A DNA stretch of 64,000 nt. Source: Clostridium sp. AM49-4BH. GTDB lineage: Bacteria; Bacillota; Clostridia; Lachnospirales; Lachnospiraceae. The stretch covers positions 12,425-76,424 of the forward strand of contig NZ_QUFB01000009.1 in assembly GCF_003478335.1 (NCBI RefSeq). Reading direction: 5' to 3'. This document shows positions 18,251 to 27,593 of the stretch, in pieces. Numbering within the stretch: position 1 is the stretch's first letter; each line of letters opens with the position of its first letter. Made by a program: the position numbers and the translations under genes. A model generated the notes under the pieces. That model was not told the origin of the DNA and searched no databases. It worked only from the letters and a program-made list of their open reading frames with translations.

Positions 18251-18902
18251 AGAAAAAGAAGAAGTTAAGAAGAAGAGCACATTGGTGCATGACACCATTT
18301 GCTTATTCCTGATCACATTGATCTCCGGTCTGCTTCTCGGTGCAGGTTATACGATCACCAAAAAACCGATCGCAGCGCAGGAGGAAAAGAACAAACAGGA
18401 AGCATACGAAGCTGTCTATCAGGGAGCATCTTTTGAGGAAGACAGTGCTCTTAACAAGTCATTGGAAAAGTTCAATAAAGACCTTGCGGCAGGCAAGGTA
18501 AGTTCGAAGGCTCTCGGTTCCTTATCTGATGTTGAAATTGCGGAAGCAATGAAAGCAAAGGTAGATGGAAAAGATGCCGGTTATGTTGTTTCTTGTAGCG
18601 GCAAGGGCTACGGTGGAGCAGTAAGCATTGCACTTGGTATTGACGAAAAGGGCGAGATCAAGGGCATTCAGATCACCGATTGTTCCAATGAGACGCCGGG
18701 TCTGGGACAGAAATCTTCGGACAAGGAGTTCAACGGACAGTTTGTTGGCACCAATGCATCACAGGATCTGAACGTTGTAAAAGATGGCAGTGGCAGTACC
18801 AAAGATGGTACGATCAATGCGATCACCAGTGCAACGATCACCAGTAAGGCAGTTACAAGAGCCATTGATGGTGCATTTCAGTTTATTTCATCATTAGAAT
18901 AG
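18240..18902 (+). CDS. rnfG: Rnf complex subunit RnfG
   Basis: About 220 residues: one N-terminal membrane segment (TICLFLITLISGLLLGAGYTI), then an extracytoplasmic FMN-binding domain. It contains GKGYGGAVSIALGID and the flavinylation segment INAITSATITSKAVTRA, in which a Thr carries covalent FMN in the family. The start at 18240 is set by AGGAGG at 18226-18231, inside the end of rnfD. Confidence 0.96.
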   Translation: MANKEKEEVKKKSTLVHDTICLFLITLISGLLLGAGYTITKKPIAAQEEKNKQEAYEAVYQGASFEEDSALNKSLEKFNKDLAAGKVSSKALGSLSDVEIAEAMKAKVDGKDAGYVVSCSGKGYGGAVSIALGIDEKGEIKGIQITDCSNETPGLGQKSSDKEFNGQFVGTNASQDLNVVKDGSGSTKDGTINAITSATITSKAVTRAIDGAFQFISSLE

Positions 18903-18912
18903 GAGGGTTCCC

Positions 18913-19728
18913 ATGAATACATGTGTAGAACGATTAAAAAATGGTATCATAACGGAGAATCCTACGTTCGTTATGATGTTGGGTATGTGTCCGACCCTTG
19001 CGGTAACAACATCCGCCATTAATGGATTGGGCATGGGACTTACGACAACAGCAGTGCTTGTGTTATCCAATGTATTTATCTCACTGCTTCGTAAAGTGAT
19101 TCCGGATAAAGTGCGTATTCCGGCATTCATCGTTATTGTTGCATCTTTTGTAACATTGATCCAGTTGTTATTACAGGCGTACATCCCATCTTTGAATAAG
19201 TCCTTGGGTGTGTACATTCCGCTTATCGTAGTAAACTGTATTATCTTAGGTCGTGCTGAGGCATATGCGTCTAAGAACAAAGTGATTCCATCTTTGTTCG
19301 ATGGACTTGGAATGGGTCTTGGATTTACATTCGGACTTACTTGTATCGGTATTTGCCGTGAGATCTTAGGATCTGGTGCAATCTTTGGAAAGACATTTAT
19401 TCCGGACGATTATCACATTACGTTTTTCGTATTGGCGCCGGGTGCATTCCTTGTGTTAGCATTTTTGACAGCAATTCAGAACAAATTGAAGCTGCCATCA
19501 GCGACAAATGTAGAGAATGATTCAGACATTGCCTGTGGTGGTAATTGTGCATCCTGTGTAGGCTGTGCAAGTGTTGCCAATAAAGGCATTTTAGAAGCAG
19601 AGCGTGTTGCGGCTAAGGCAGCGAAAGCGCAGGCAGCCAAGGAAGCTGCTGCCAAAGCGAAAGCAGCCAAAGAGGCCAAAGCAAAGGAAGCTGCTGCAGC
19701 GGAAAAATCCGAAGGAAAGGAGGACTAA
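18913..19728 (+). CDS. rnfE: Rnf complex subunit RnfE with an unusual Cys-rich and Ala/Lys-rich tail
   Basis: The membrane core (residues 1-200) is standard: GMCPTLAVTTSA and VVNCIILGRAEA hold the paired cysteines implicated in an intramembrane iron-sulfur cluster shared with RnfA. After the last helix the protein continues with IACGGNCASCVGCASVANK (Cys spacing C-x3-C-x2-C-x2-C from about residue 207) and then about 45 residues of almost pure Ala/Lys/Glu repeats. Typical RnfE ends close to the last helix, so this tail is an addition. It could bind a further cluster or act as a tether; that is inference. Confidence 0.95.
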   Translation: MNTCVERLKNGIITENPTFVMMLGMCPTLAVTTSAINGLGMGLTTTAVLVLSNVFISLLRKVIPDKVRIPAFIVIVASFVTLIQLLLQAYIPSLNKSLGVYIPLIVVNCIILGRAEAYASKNKVIPSLFDGLGMGLGFTFGLTCIGICREILGSGAIFGKTFIPDDYHITFFVLAPGAFLVLAFLTAIQNKLKLPSATNVENDSDIACGGNCASCVGCASVANKGILEAERVAAKAAKAQAAKEAAAKAKAAKEAKAKEAAAAEKSEGKED

Positions 19729-19732
19729 TTAG

Positions 19733-20308
19733 ATGGGAGAATTATTTGTTATTGTTATTTCATCCATGTTAGTCAGTAACGTGGTATTAAGCCAGTTCCT
19801 TGGAATCTGTCCTTTCCTGGGCGTTTCCAAAAAAGTTGAGACAGCAGCCGGAATGGGAGCTGCAGTAACGTTCGTTATTACGATCGCGTGTATTATCACT
19901 TACCCGGTTCAGAAATGTATTTTAGAGCCGCTTGGTTTAGAGTATTTACAGACGATTGCATTTATTTTGATCATTGCAGCATTAGTACAGTTTGTGGAGA
20001 TGGCACTCAAAAAGTTTATGCCGGCATTGTATGAAGCACTCGGTGTATATTTGCCGTTGATCACAACGAACTGTGCCGTACTCGGTGTTGCTATCAAAAA
20101 CATTTCCAATGGATATGGATTTATCGAGAGTGTTGTTTGTGGTTTCTGCACGGCATTTGGTTTCCTGATCTCTATCGTGATCATGGCAGGCATCCGTGAG
20201 AGAATTGAACACAATGATGTTCCAAATGCATTTAAGGGAACACCGATCGTGTTAGTAACAGCAAGTTTGATGGCAATTGCATTCTGCGGCTTCGCAGGAT
20301 TGGTGTAG
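19733..20308 (+). CDS. rnfA: Rnf complex subunit RnfA
   Basis: 191 residues with six predicted membrane helices, paralogous to RnfE with inverted topology. LGICPFLGVSKK and LITTNCAVLG carry the conserved cysteines thought to form the intramembrane [2Fe-2S] cluster with RnfE. It starts 4 bases after rnfE. Confidence 0.96.
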   Translation: MGELFVIVISSMLVSNVVLSQFLGICPFLGVSKKVETAAGMGAAVTFVITIACIITYPVQKCILEPLGLEYLQTIAFILIIAALVQFVEMALKKFMPALYEALGVYLPLITTNCAVLGVAIKNISNGYGFIESVVCGFCTAFGFLISIVIMAGIRERIEHNDVPNAFKGTPIVLVTASLMAIAFCGFAGLV

Positions 20309-20324
20309 AAAGGGGGACGAATAT

Positions 20325-21146
20325 ATGATACAGAGTGTGGTATTAGCATCTGCAGCAGCAGGCGTCCTCACAGCAGCAGCCGTGATCGGTATTACCGGTC
20401 TGTTGATAGCCGTACTTCTTGGTGTGGCAGCCAATGCATTTGAGGTACCGGTCGATGAAAAGGCAATTGCGATCCGTGATGTTCTTCCGGGAGCCAACTG
20501 TGGTGGTTGTGGTTATGCCGGTTGTGATGCGATGGCAGCAGCGATTGCTGCAGGAGAAGCACCGGTTAATGGCTGTCCGGTAGGTGGACCGGCTGTCGCT
20601 GATAAGATTGGTGAGATCATGGGAGTATCTGCCGGTGAAGACGTAAAGAAAGTTGCGTTTGTAAAGTGTGCAGGTACTTGTGATAAGGCAAGTGTCAAAG
20701 CAAACTATTATGGAATTTCTGACTGCAGAAGTGCTGCAGCAATTCCGGGCCGCAGCGATAAAGCATGTGCATACGGCTGCATGGGATTTGGTTCTTGTGT
20801 TGCAGCGTGTGGCTTCGATGCGATTCATATTGAGCATGGCGTTGCAGTTGTGGATAAAGAAAAGTGCGTTGCTTGTGGAAAATGTGCTGAGGAATGTCCA
20901 AATCATTTGATCGAACTGATTCCATACGATGCTACGAAAGTGGTATCCTGTTCCAATCAGGATAAAGGACCAAAAGTGATGGCAGTTTGTGAAGTGGGCT
21001 GTATCGGCTGTGGTCTTTGTGCAAAACAATGTGAAGCGGAAGCAATTACCGTTGAGAATAACATTGCACATATTGACCAGTCTAAATGTACGGGCTGCGG
21101 TAAATGTGCTGAAAAATGTCCAAAGAAGATTATCTTGGCACATTAG
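20325..21146 (+). CDS. rnfB: Rnf complex subunit RnfB
   Basis: Ferredoxin-interacting subunit of 273 residues: an N-terminal membrane anchor, then a four-Cys cluster site (GANCGGCGYAGCDAMA), then several ferredoxin-type [4Fe-4S] motifs (CVACGKCAEECP, CIGCGLCAKQC, CTGCGKCAEKCP and an earlier CxxxCxG type). The start at 20325 follows AAAGGGGGACG and gives the expected membrane anchor at the N-terminus. It closes the operon and is followed by a terminator. Confidence 0.97.
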   Translation: MIQSVVLASAAAGVLTAAAVIGITGLLIAVLLGVAANAFEVPVDEKAIAIRDVLPGANCGGCGYAGCDAMAAAIAAGEAPVNGCPVGGPAVADKIGEIMGVSAGEDVKKVAFVKCAGTCDKASVKANYYGISDCRSAAAIPGRSDKACAYGCMGFGSCVAACGFDAIHIEHGVAVVDKEKCVACGKCAEECPNHLIELIPYDATKVVSCSNQDKGPKVMAVCEVGCIGCGLCAKQCEAEAITVENNIAHIDQSKCTGCGKCAEKCPKKIILAH

Positions 21147-21173
21147 TTCGGCTTATCAATATTTTCGAGTATT

Positions 21174-21204
21174 AAGACCTCCGGGGACTCCCGGGGGTCT
21201 TTTC
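21174..21204 (+). terminator. Rho-independent terminator after the rnf operon
   Basis: AAGACCTCCGGG at 21174-21185 pairs with CCCGGGGGTCTT at 21190-21201 (one G-T pair) around loop GACT, followed by TTC. The stem is GC-rich and well placed 28 bases after rnfB. Confidence 0.85.
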
Positions 21205-21260
21205 TCATTTATCAGTCAGCTCAAACTTCGCACTTCCAATGCTGCTGTCTGGTCACATAT

Positions 21261-21390
21261 TGCTTATTATGTCACAAAAATAATAGCTATTTTGTAGCCA
21301 ACAAGCTGACTTGTTCTGCCGGCAGAAATCGCTATGTTGTGGCTGCAAAATACAATATAATCATTGACATAATAAGCACACTGTGCTTAT
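21261..21390. repeat. Nested palindromic element, MITE-like or structured RNA
   Basis: Outer arms TGCTTATTATGTCA (21261-21274) and TGACATAATAAGCA (21365-21378) are perfect inverted copies. Inside, TTTTGTAGCCA near 21290-21300 pairs with TGGCTGCAAAA near 21340-21350 with one G-T, and TTCTGCCGGCAGAA (21314-21327) is a perfect central palindrome. The right arm is shared with another palindrome (21372-21390). A separate hairpin GGAGTTTC-TTT-GAAACTCC follows at about 21396-21414. The core motif recurs at about 62011-62036. No coding capacity. Confidence 0.7.
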
Positions 21391-21414
21391 CTTGGGAGTT
21401 TCTTTGAAACTCCA

Positions 21415-21437
21415 TTATGCGCAGAAATCATGCGCAA
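21415..21437 (+). repeat. Dispersed repeat, copy 1 (TTATGCGCAGAAA type)
   Basis: TTATGCGCAGAAATCATGCG followed by CAA differs at only two or three positions from the segment at 40171-40193. Both contain two TGCGCA palindromes spaced by seven bases and both sit in non-coding DNA, which suggests a dispersed intergenic repeat. Confidence 0.6.
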
Positions 21438-21651
21438 GTATTATGACATACCAAGTAAAGTAAGGAGGGTGGGGTCGAAAGCATTTGGAAATTGTAGAAG
21501 CTTAAAAAAAATGAAGATGCCTAAATCTGTGAAAAAAATAGAGAAAGATGCATTTAAAGGCTGTAAAAAGCTTACACTTTATGTGAAAAGGGGGAGTTAT
21601 GCGCACAAGTATGCCAAGAAATATCATGTAAAGCATAAATATTGGAAATAG
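21430..21651 (+). pseudogene. C-terminal fragment of a BspA-like leucine-rich-repeat protein
   Basis: 73 codons encoding one and a half LRR_5-type repeats: VRRVGSKAFGNCRSLKKMKM then VKKIEKDAFKGCKKLTLYVK, followed by the common end HKYAKKYHVKHKYWK. Intact relatives are secreted proteins of several hundred residues with a signal peptide, missing here. The apparent ATG lies in the dispersed repeat, which suggests the repeat replaced or truncated the 5' part. Unlikely to be functional. Confidence 0.65.
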
Positions 21652-21829
21652 AACTATCAGCGTGGAATAACGGAGGCTCAATGAGCAAAGGCGGGACAGA
21701 TTGACAGTTGCAGAATATGATGATAAACTAAAAAATAATGCCCACATTTCGCATTTTTTGTTGAAAGACTGTCTGATATATAGCAGTCAGCCTGCGAAAA
21801 GTCGGGATAAATAGGAAATGGAGAATACC

Positions 21830-23596
21830 ATGGACAAAGAGATCATGATGGAAGACCGGATTTCGTCAAGACGACTTACTGCGACGATCACGAAAATCTG
21901 GTGGGAACGAATCATTGTGCATATCGATTTACAGCTTACGTATGCGGATGAGTCGTTAAAAGGTGAAAAATTTGATGTATATGCCGTGGATCAAAACTTT
22001 CATGCCAAAGCACGATTTAAGCAGACAATTGTGGATGAAGAGCATATTCGACTGTCAATGAATATGACAAATCCGGGGAACTGCGAATGTCTGCCGATGG
22101 GAAGTTATTTCTTTTATGTTTGCCGCAAGCAGGAGATTTTGGCAAAATGTGTGATGGCGCATGAATTGGTTCCGGAGGCAGAAAATGTATCGCGTTCTTT
22201 CCTGCATAACAACCGGACGAGAGGTTATCTTGTAAACTTCTATGTCACGGAAGGGGAAAATGATCTTCCGCTCCTGATGCATATCATGGATGCGATGAAG
22301 GTCAGCATGGAACAGGAAAGCAATGGTGAGATCGTGAAATCTGCGGTGACAGATCCAGCGATCAAAATGAAGAAAAATGCAGGCCGGATGCGTTGGAAAG
22401 CGTATTATCACAGTCAGGTTAAGAAGTATAAAGACCGTCAAAAGGTGATCATGTTTATGACGGAGCAGAGCGATACGCTCGGTACGAATCTGCAGGCGGT
22501 TTATGACCGTATGTGTGAACGGGGATTGGATAAGGAATATACCATTCTTTTTTCCGCAAGACCTGCTTCTTATATCAGACAGGCGCGCAGCTCAACCAAA
22601 GAGCTGCTCCACAAATTAGCACAGTGCGATATGGTATTCATTGACGATCATGTACCGCTTTTTGACTGGCTGACATTAGATAAACGGACAAAGCTGATAC
22701 AGCTATGGCATGCGGGAGCGGGCTTTAAGTCCTCCGGTTACAGCAGATGGGGACACTTGGGATGCCCGGCACCAGTGAGCTGCCATAGACAATACCGCTA
22801 TGGAATCGCCGGTTCCAGACAGATCGGGAAGTTCTTCTCTGAGGTGTTTGGCATTAATGATGATCAAATCTTGCCAACCGGTATGCCGCGTATGGATGAG
22901 TATCTGGATGAAGCCTTTCGTGAGAAGAAAACGGCAGAGCTTTATGAACAGTATCCAATGTGTAAAGGCAAAAAGGTGATCTTGTTTGCACCAACCTACC
23001 GTGGCAAAAACCGTAAAACAGCCTATTATCCGTATCACATGATCGATTTTCAGCGATTGTATGATTTCTGCGGAGAGGAATACGTTGTGTTATTCAAGAT
23101 GCACCCTTGGGTGAGTGAGGCGGTACCGATCGAAGAGGCTCATAAAGACCGCTTTGTGGATGCTAATAAATATCCAAATATCAATGATCTGTTTTATATT
23201 ACAGAGATATTGATCACGGATTATTCGTCCAATATATTTGAGTATAGTTTGATGCGTAAACCAATGCTGTTTTTCGCATTTGACAAGATCCAATATTCTT
23301 TTTCAAGAGGGTTCCATCGTGATTATGAGGAAGCGGCACCGGGTAAGGTCTGCTATACCTTTGCACAGATCATGGATGCACTCGAACAAAAGGATTATGA
23401 ATATGAAAAAGTTGAACAATATGTAGACAAGCATTTTGACTATATTGATAGTCATGCGTCAGACCGCGTGATTGACTGGATCCTGCTTGGAAATATTCCG
23501 GAGGACATTCAGAAAAAACTGCGTCATATTGAGAAAGTAAACCAAAGACTTCCTCTGCTTAATTTTAGCGCATTGGAGGAAGAAGAAAGGAGTTAA
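21830..23596 (+). CDS. CDP-glycerol/CDP-ribitol phosphotransferase (TagB/TagF family)
   Basis: About 588 residues. The C-terminal ~400 form the glycerophosphotransferase GT-B-like domain: LIQLWHAGAGFKSSGYSR, LPTGMPRMDEYL, VILFAPTYRGKNRK, LFKMHPWV and ILITDYSSNIFEYSL are all family landmarks. The first ~150 residues form an uncharacterised beta-rich region common in such enzymes. The start at 21830 is favoured over 21818 by the GGAG at 21820-21823. It polymerises or primes a polyol-phosphate chain on a lipid carrier at the inner membrane face. The cytidylyltransferase gene follows after 2 bases and probably supplies its CDP-polyol donor. Confidence 0.88.
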   Translation: MDKEIMMEDRISSRRLTATITKIWWERIIVHIDLQLTYADESLKGEKFDVYAVDQNFHAKARFKQTIVDEEHIRLSMNMTNPGNCECLPMGSYFFYVCRKQEILAKCVMAHELVPEAENVSRSFLHNNRTRGYLVNFYVTEGENDLPLLMHIMDAMKVSMEQESNGEIVKSAVTDPAIKMKKNAGRMRWKAYYHSQVKKYKDRQKVIMFMTEQSDTLGTNLQAVYDRMCERGLDKEYTILFSARPASYIRQARSSTKELLHKLAQCDMVFIDDHVPLFDWLTLDKRTKLIQLWHAGAGFKSSGYSRWGHLGCPAPVSCHRQYRYGIAGSRQIGKFFSEVFGINDDQILPTGMPRMDEYLDEAFREKKTAELYEQYPMCKGKKVILFAPTYRGKNRKTAYYPYHMIDFQRLYDFCGEEYVVLFKMHPWVSEAVPIEEAHKDRFVDANKYPNINDLFYITEILITDYSSNIFEYSLMRKPMLFFAFDKIQYSFSRGFHRDYEEAAPGKVCYTFAQIMDALEQKDYEYEKVEQYVDKHFDYIDSHASDRVIDWILLGNIPEDIQKKLRHIEKVNQRLPLLNFSALEEEERS

Positions 23597-23598
23597 TT

Positions 23599-24342
23599 AT
23601 GAATATTGCAATGATCTTTGCCGGTGGTCGTGGAGTTAGAATGGGTTCCGGTATTCCAAAACAGTTTTTGGAGATTCACGGAAAGCCGGTACTTGTGCAT
23701 ACATTGGAGCTCTTTCAGGAGCATGATATGATCGACAAGATCTATATTTCCGTATTGGAAGACTACATTGGTAAGACACAGAAATTAGTAGACCGTTATG
23801 GATTGGATAAAGTAGTATCGATCATTCCGGGTGGTGCAACTGCTCAGGATTCCATCTACAATGTGTTGAAAGATGCAGAGAAAGAAAATGATGGGGATTC
23901 TATCGTGCTTTTGCATGATGGCGTGCGTCCGTTTGTATCCTATGATACGATCAAACAGAACATTGAAAGTGTACAGAAGTATGGCAGTGCGATCACCTGC
24001 ACAGCTTGCTACGAGACAATCTTACTCAGCAAGAGCGGTGAGAAAGTAGATTCTGTACCATATCGTAAAGATACCTTTGCGGCACAGGCACCACAGAGTT
24101 TCCGCTTAAAAGATATTATTGCAGCCCACGATGAGGTGCGTGCGATCAATCCTTCGTATGAAAATATGGTAGATGCCTGCACGATCATGACAACGCTTGG
24201 CAAAGAAGTACATATGATCTCGGGCAATCGTGGTAATATTAAGGTTACTACACCAGAGGATGTATATATGTTCCGTGCGCTGCTCAACTACAAAGAGAAT
24301 GAGCAGACGTTTGGTATCGGCCTGACGAACGGAATTCGTTAG
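23599..24342 (+). CDS. IspD/TarI-family cytidylyltransferase
   Basis: 247 residues. GGRGVRMGSGIPKQFLEIHG is the nucleotidyl-transfer signature, with GGATAQDSIYNVL, LLHDGVRPFVS and KVTTPEDVYMF further on. IspD (isoprenoid) and TarI (CDP-ribitol) share this fold. Position between a TagF-type gene and an epimerase, and the slightly longer C-terminus, favour a polyol-phosphate cytidylyltransferase for wall-polymer synthesis over isoprenoid synthesis. Confidence 0.85.
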   Translation: MNIAMIFAGGRGVRMGSGIPKQFLEIHGKPVLVHTLELFQEHDMIDKIYISVLEDYIGKTQKLVDRYGLDKVVSIIPGGATAQDSIYNVLKDAEKENDGDSIVLLHDGVRPFVSYDTIKQNIESVQKYGSAITCTACYETILLSKSGEKVDSVPYRKDTFAAQAPQSFRLKDIIAAHDEVRAINPSYENMVDACTIMTTLGKEVHMISGNRGNIKVTTPEDVYMFRALLNYKENEQTFGIGLTNGIR

Positions 24343-24436
24343 CAGACAGTTTAAGAGAAGTATGAAGTATAAGAAAGTAACAGATGGACGACAGAAATGT
24401 TTGTGAAATTTGATTACGGATGGAAAGGAAAACTAC

Positions 24437-25510
24437 ATGAGTAGAATAGAAAGTCCGGATAACCGGGTGCTTCAAGAAGATTTAGAGCGTGCTGCAGCGC
24501 TTGATCTGCCAATTGAAGCGTTAGACGGCAGTCGTATTTTTGTGACAGGTGCAACGGGATTGATCGGCTCACAGCTCGTTAAGTTTTTGTTGTGCCGCAA
24601 CCGTATCTGCCATTGCAATACGACAGTCATTATTTTTGCGCGCAGTAAAGAAAAAGCGTTAAAGGTATTTCCTTATTTAGAGGAAGAGGAGCATTTGGAG
24701 ATTGTGCTTGGAGATATTTCAGAGCCGATCTGCTATGATGGAGACATAGATTATGTGATCCATGGGGCAAGTCCAACGAGTTCCAAATATTTTGTCAGTC
24801 ATCCGGTAGAAACGATCGGTGCGGCAGTGGATGGCACTCGCTATGTGTTAGAACTTGCTAAACAGAAACAGGTAAAAGGTGTTGTATATCTGTCATCACT
24901 CGAAGTGTATGGAACTCCTGCGGAAGATGCGGGTATGATCACAGAGAAAGATTATGGATATATTGAGCCACTCAGCGTACGAAGCAGTTATTCGGAGGGA
25001 AAGCGTATCGTTGAGTGTTTGTGTGCATCTTATGCGAAAGAATACGATGTTCCGGTCAAAGTTGCCAGATTATCGCAGACTTTTGGAGCAGGCGTAGCTT
25101 ACGATGATGGCCGAGTATTTGCTGAGTTCGCACGCTGTGCGATCGAGGGCAAAAATATCGTGCTCCATACTGAGGGCAAGACGGTTCGTACATACTGTTA
25201 CACGATCGATGCTGTTACGGCATTGCTTACCATTTTGGCAAAAGGGCAGGCTGGAGAGGCGTATAATGTTACGAATATGGATACGGCGATCTCAATATAT
25301 GATATGGCGAAGTTAGTCAGTGGAATCTTGCCGGAGTCGAATATTGCGGTGGAACGTGACATTCCGGAAGATCTGGCAAGTTTCGGATACAATCCGGAGA
25401 TGATCGTCAAGCTGGATAGTACGAAGTTACAGGAACTTGGCTGGAAGGCGACGGTTGGCTTGCGTGAAATGTATGAGCGCCTGATCGAAAGTATGAGTCT
25501 GGTACATTAG
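24437..25510 (+). CDS. NAD-dependent epimerase/dehydratase
   Basis: 357 residues, extended short-chain dehydrogenase. FVTGATGLIGSQLVK near residue 35 is the Rossmann motif, YVIHGASPTSSKYF is a typical inner strand, YLSSLEVYG carries the catalytic Ser, and YSEGKR the Tyr-Lys pair. Similar enzymes make activated deoxy- or keto-sugars or polyols. Start chosen by the GGAAAGGAAAAC site. Probably co-transcribed with the cytidylyltransferase (94-base gap). Substrate unknown. Confidence 0.85.
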   Translation: MSRIESPDNRVLQEDLERAAALDLPIEALDGSRIFVTGATGLIGSQLVKFLLCRNRICHCNTTVIIFARSKEKALKVFPYLEEEEHLEIVLGDISEPICYDGDIDYVIHGASPTSSKYFVSHPVETIGAAVDGTRYVLELAKQKQVKGVVYLSSLEVYGTPAEDAGMITEKDYGYIEPLSVRSSYSEGKRIVECLCASYAKEYDVPVKVARLSQTFGAGVAYDDGRVFAEFARCAIEGKNIVLHTEGKTVRTYCYTIDAVTALLTILAKGQAGEAYNVTNMDTAISIYDMAKLVSGILPESNIAVERDIPEDLASFGYNPEMIVKLDSTKLQELGWKATVGLREMYERLIESMSLVH

Positions 25511-25618
25511 ATCTGAGTAGAGTTTAGAACGTACAGGCAGAGCATATTGGTATTGACAGAGCCGGTACATGGATTTGAGATCAGAGGCTTGAACAATAGA
25601 AAGAGAGGAATACTAATT

Positions 25619-26884
25619 ATGGGAATGACAATGACACAGAAAATTCTTGCAGCACATGCAGGTCTTCCTTCTGTAGAAGCAGGACAGTTGATCATGGCAG
25701 ATCTGGATCTGGTATTAGCAAATGATATTACAGGACCGGTTGCTATTCATGAGGTTCAGAAGTTAAATAAAAAGACAGTATTTGACAAAGATAAAGTAGC
25801 ATTGGTGCCGGATCATTTTGCACCAAATAAGGATATTAAGTCTGCAGAACACTGCAAATGTGTTCGTGAGTATGCCAAAGAGCACGACATTACGAATTAT
25901 TTTGAAGTAGGTCAGATGGGTATCGAACATGCGCTGCTTCCGGAAAAAGGATTGATCGTAGCAGGTGAGACCTGCATCGGAGCAGATTCACATACATGTA
26001 CTTACGGAGCGCTGGGAGCATTTTCTACAGGTGTAGGTAGTACAGATATGGGATGTGGCATGATTACCGGACAGGCATGGTTTAAGGTGCCTTCTGCCAT
26101 CAAGGTAGTGCTTACCGGTAAGCCATCCAAATGGGTAAGCGGTAAAGATGTGATCCTTCATCTGATCGGTATGATCGGTGTAGATGGAGCGTTGTATCGT
26201 TCCTTAGAGTTTACTGGTGATGGAGTGAAAAATCTGTCTATGGATGATCGTTTTTCCATTGCTAATATGGCAATTGAGGCAGGTGCTAAGAATGGAATCT
26301 TCCCGGTGGACGACAAGACGATCGCTTATATGGAAGAGCATTCTACAAAGAAATATACAGTATATGAAGCAGATGAGGATGCGGTTTATGATGAAGAGTA
26401 TGTCATTGACTTAAGCAAGTTAGAGCCAACGGTTGCGTTCCCTCATCTTCCGGAGAATACTAAGACGGTGAAAGAAGCGGGAGACGTTAAGATCGATCAG
26501 GTTGTGATCGGATCTTGTACGAATGGTCGTATTGAGGATCTTCGTACAGCGGCAGAGATCCTCAAAGGCAAAAAAGTTGCCGATGGTATCCGTGTGATCG
26601 TGATCCCGGCAACACAGGCAATTTATATGCAGGCAATTGAAGAGGGCTTAGTGCAGACCTTTATTGAGGCAGGTGCTATTGTCAGCACACCAACTTGTGG
26701 ACCGTGCTTAGGTGGCTATATGGGAATCCTGGCAGCAGGTGAGCGTGCAATCTCTACAACAAATCGTAATTTCGTCGGACGAATGGGTCATGTGGATTCC
26801 GAGGTGTATTTGTCCAGCCCGGCAGTGGCAGCAGCGAGTGCGGTGACCGGTAAGATTTCTGAGCCGGCAGAACTTGGTCTTTAA
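25619..26884 (+). CDS. leuC: 3-isopropylmalate dehydratase large subunit
   Basis: Aconitase-family enzyme of leucine synthesis that isomerises 2- to 3-isopropylmalate. 421 residues with cluster cysteines in [13 protein letters not shown] and [13 protein letters not shown], and the early [15 protein letters not shown]. The short form (about 420 aa) is the clostridial/archaeal type. Start [10 protein letters not shown] at 25619 follows AGAGAGGAATACT. leuA and leuB are not in the window. An isolated TTGACA at 25553-25558 has no good -10. Confidence 0.95.
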   Translation: MGMTMTQKILAAHAGLPSVEAGQLIMADLDLVLANDITGPVAIHEVQKLNKKTVFDKDKVALVPDHFAPNKDIKSAEHCKCVREYAKEHDITNYFEVGQMGIEHALLPEKGLIVAGETCIGADSHTCTYGALGAFSTGVGSTDMGCGMITGQAWFKVPSAIKVVLTGKPSKWVSGKDVILHLIGMIGVDGALYRSLEFTGDGVKNLSMDDRFSIANMAIEAGAKNGIFPVDDKTIAYMEEHSTKKYTVYEADEDAVYDEEYVIDLSKLEPTVAFPHLPENTKTVKEAGDVKIDQVVIGSCTNGRIEDLRTAAEILKGKKVADGIRVIVIPATQAIYMQAIEEGLVQTFIEAGAIVSTPTCGPCLGGYMGILAAGERAISTTNRNFVGRMGHVDSEVYLSSPAVAAASAVTGKISEPAELGL

Positions 26885-26916
26885 TCAATTAATGTGAGCA
26901 GTGAAAGGAGATAAAC

Positions 26917-27408
26917 ATGAAAGCTTGTGGTACAGTACATAAATATGGAGATAATGTAGATACAGATGTAATCATTCCGGCAAGATATTTGAATTCTTCA
27001 GATCCGGCAGAGCTTGCTAAGAGTTGTATGGAGGATATTGATCCGGATTTTGTAAAGCGTGTGCAGAAGGGTGATATTATGGTAGCCAACAAAAACTTTG
27101 GCTGCGGTTCTTCCAGAGAGCATGCTCCGATCGCGATCAAAGCATCCGGCATCAGCTGCGTTATTGCGGAGACATTTGCACGTATCTTTTATCGCAATGC
27201 GATCAATATCGGTCTTCCGATCATTGAGTGCCCGGCTGCAGCCAAAGAAATTGAAGCAGGGGACACCGTTGAGATCGATTTTGACAGCGGTATGATCTAT
27301 GACAAGACAAAGGGAACCGAGTATCAGGGTCAGGCATTCCCGGAGTTTATGCAGAAGATCATCAAGGCAGAAGGCCTCATCAACTACATTAACGAAAATA
27401 CAAAATAA
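26917..27408 (+). CDS. leuD: 3-isopropylmalate dehydratase small subunit
   Basis: 163 residues, the swivel domain of the LeuCD enzyme. It contains [33 protein letters not shown] with the conserved Gly-Ser-Ser-Arg-Glu-His, and [15 protein letters not shown]. It starts 32 bases after leuC and is followed by a terminator hairpin. Confidence 0.96.
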   Translation: MKACGTVHKYGDNVDTDVIIPARYLNSSDPAELAKSCMEDIDPDFVKRVQKGDIMVANKNFGCGSSREHAPIAIKASGISCVIAETFARIFYRNAINIGLPIIECPAAAKEIEAGDTVEIDFDSGMIYDKTKGTEYQGQAFPEFMQKIIKAEGLINYINENTK

Positions 27409-27431
27409 CAACAGCACACATAACATGTATG

Positions 27432-27462
27432 CGGCAGGAATTGACATCAATTCCTGCCGTTT
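27432..27462 (+). terminator. Terminator hairpin after leuD
   Basis: A perfect 13-bp stem: CGGCAGGAATTGA (27432-27444) and TCAATTCCTGCCG (27447-27459) around a two-base centre, followed by a weak TTT. Confidence 0.75.
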
Positions 27463-27593
27463 GGGTTATTGAGAAAAAAAGGAAAGATTTATTGATTTTG
27501 AGATATTTTTTTAATTTTTTTGACACATATTGGCGGTAGAATGGTGAACGAAAATAGATGTCTTGAAGATAGATTGGGAGGTATCATGAGAAT

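Noticed and set aside
20343-21143. 266-codon minus-strand frame opposite rnfB
   Set aside because: Cys/Thr/Arg-rich shadow of the iron-sulfur coding sequence; no start signals.
23599-24342. Isoprenoid-pathway IspD
   Set aside because: Sequence alone cannot exclude it, but TagF and epimerase neighbours favour a CDP-polyol role; no ispF nearby.
25553-25585. Promoter with TTGACA ahead of leuC
   Set aside because: No acceptable -10 box at 16-18 bases; left unassigned.
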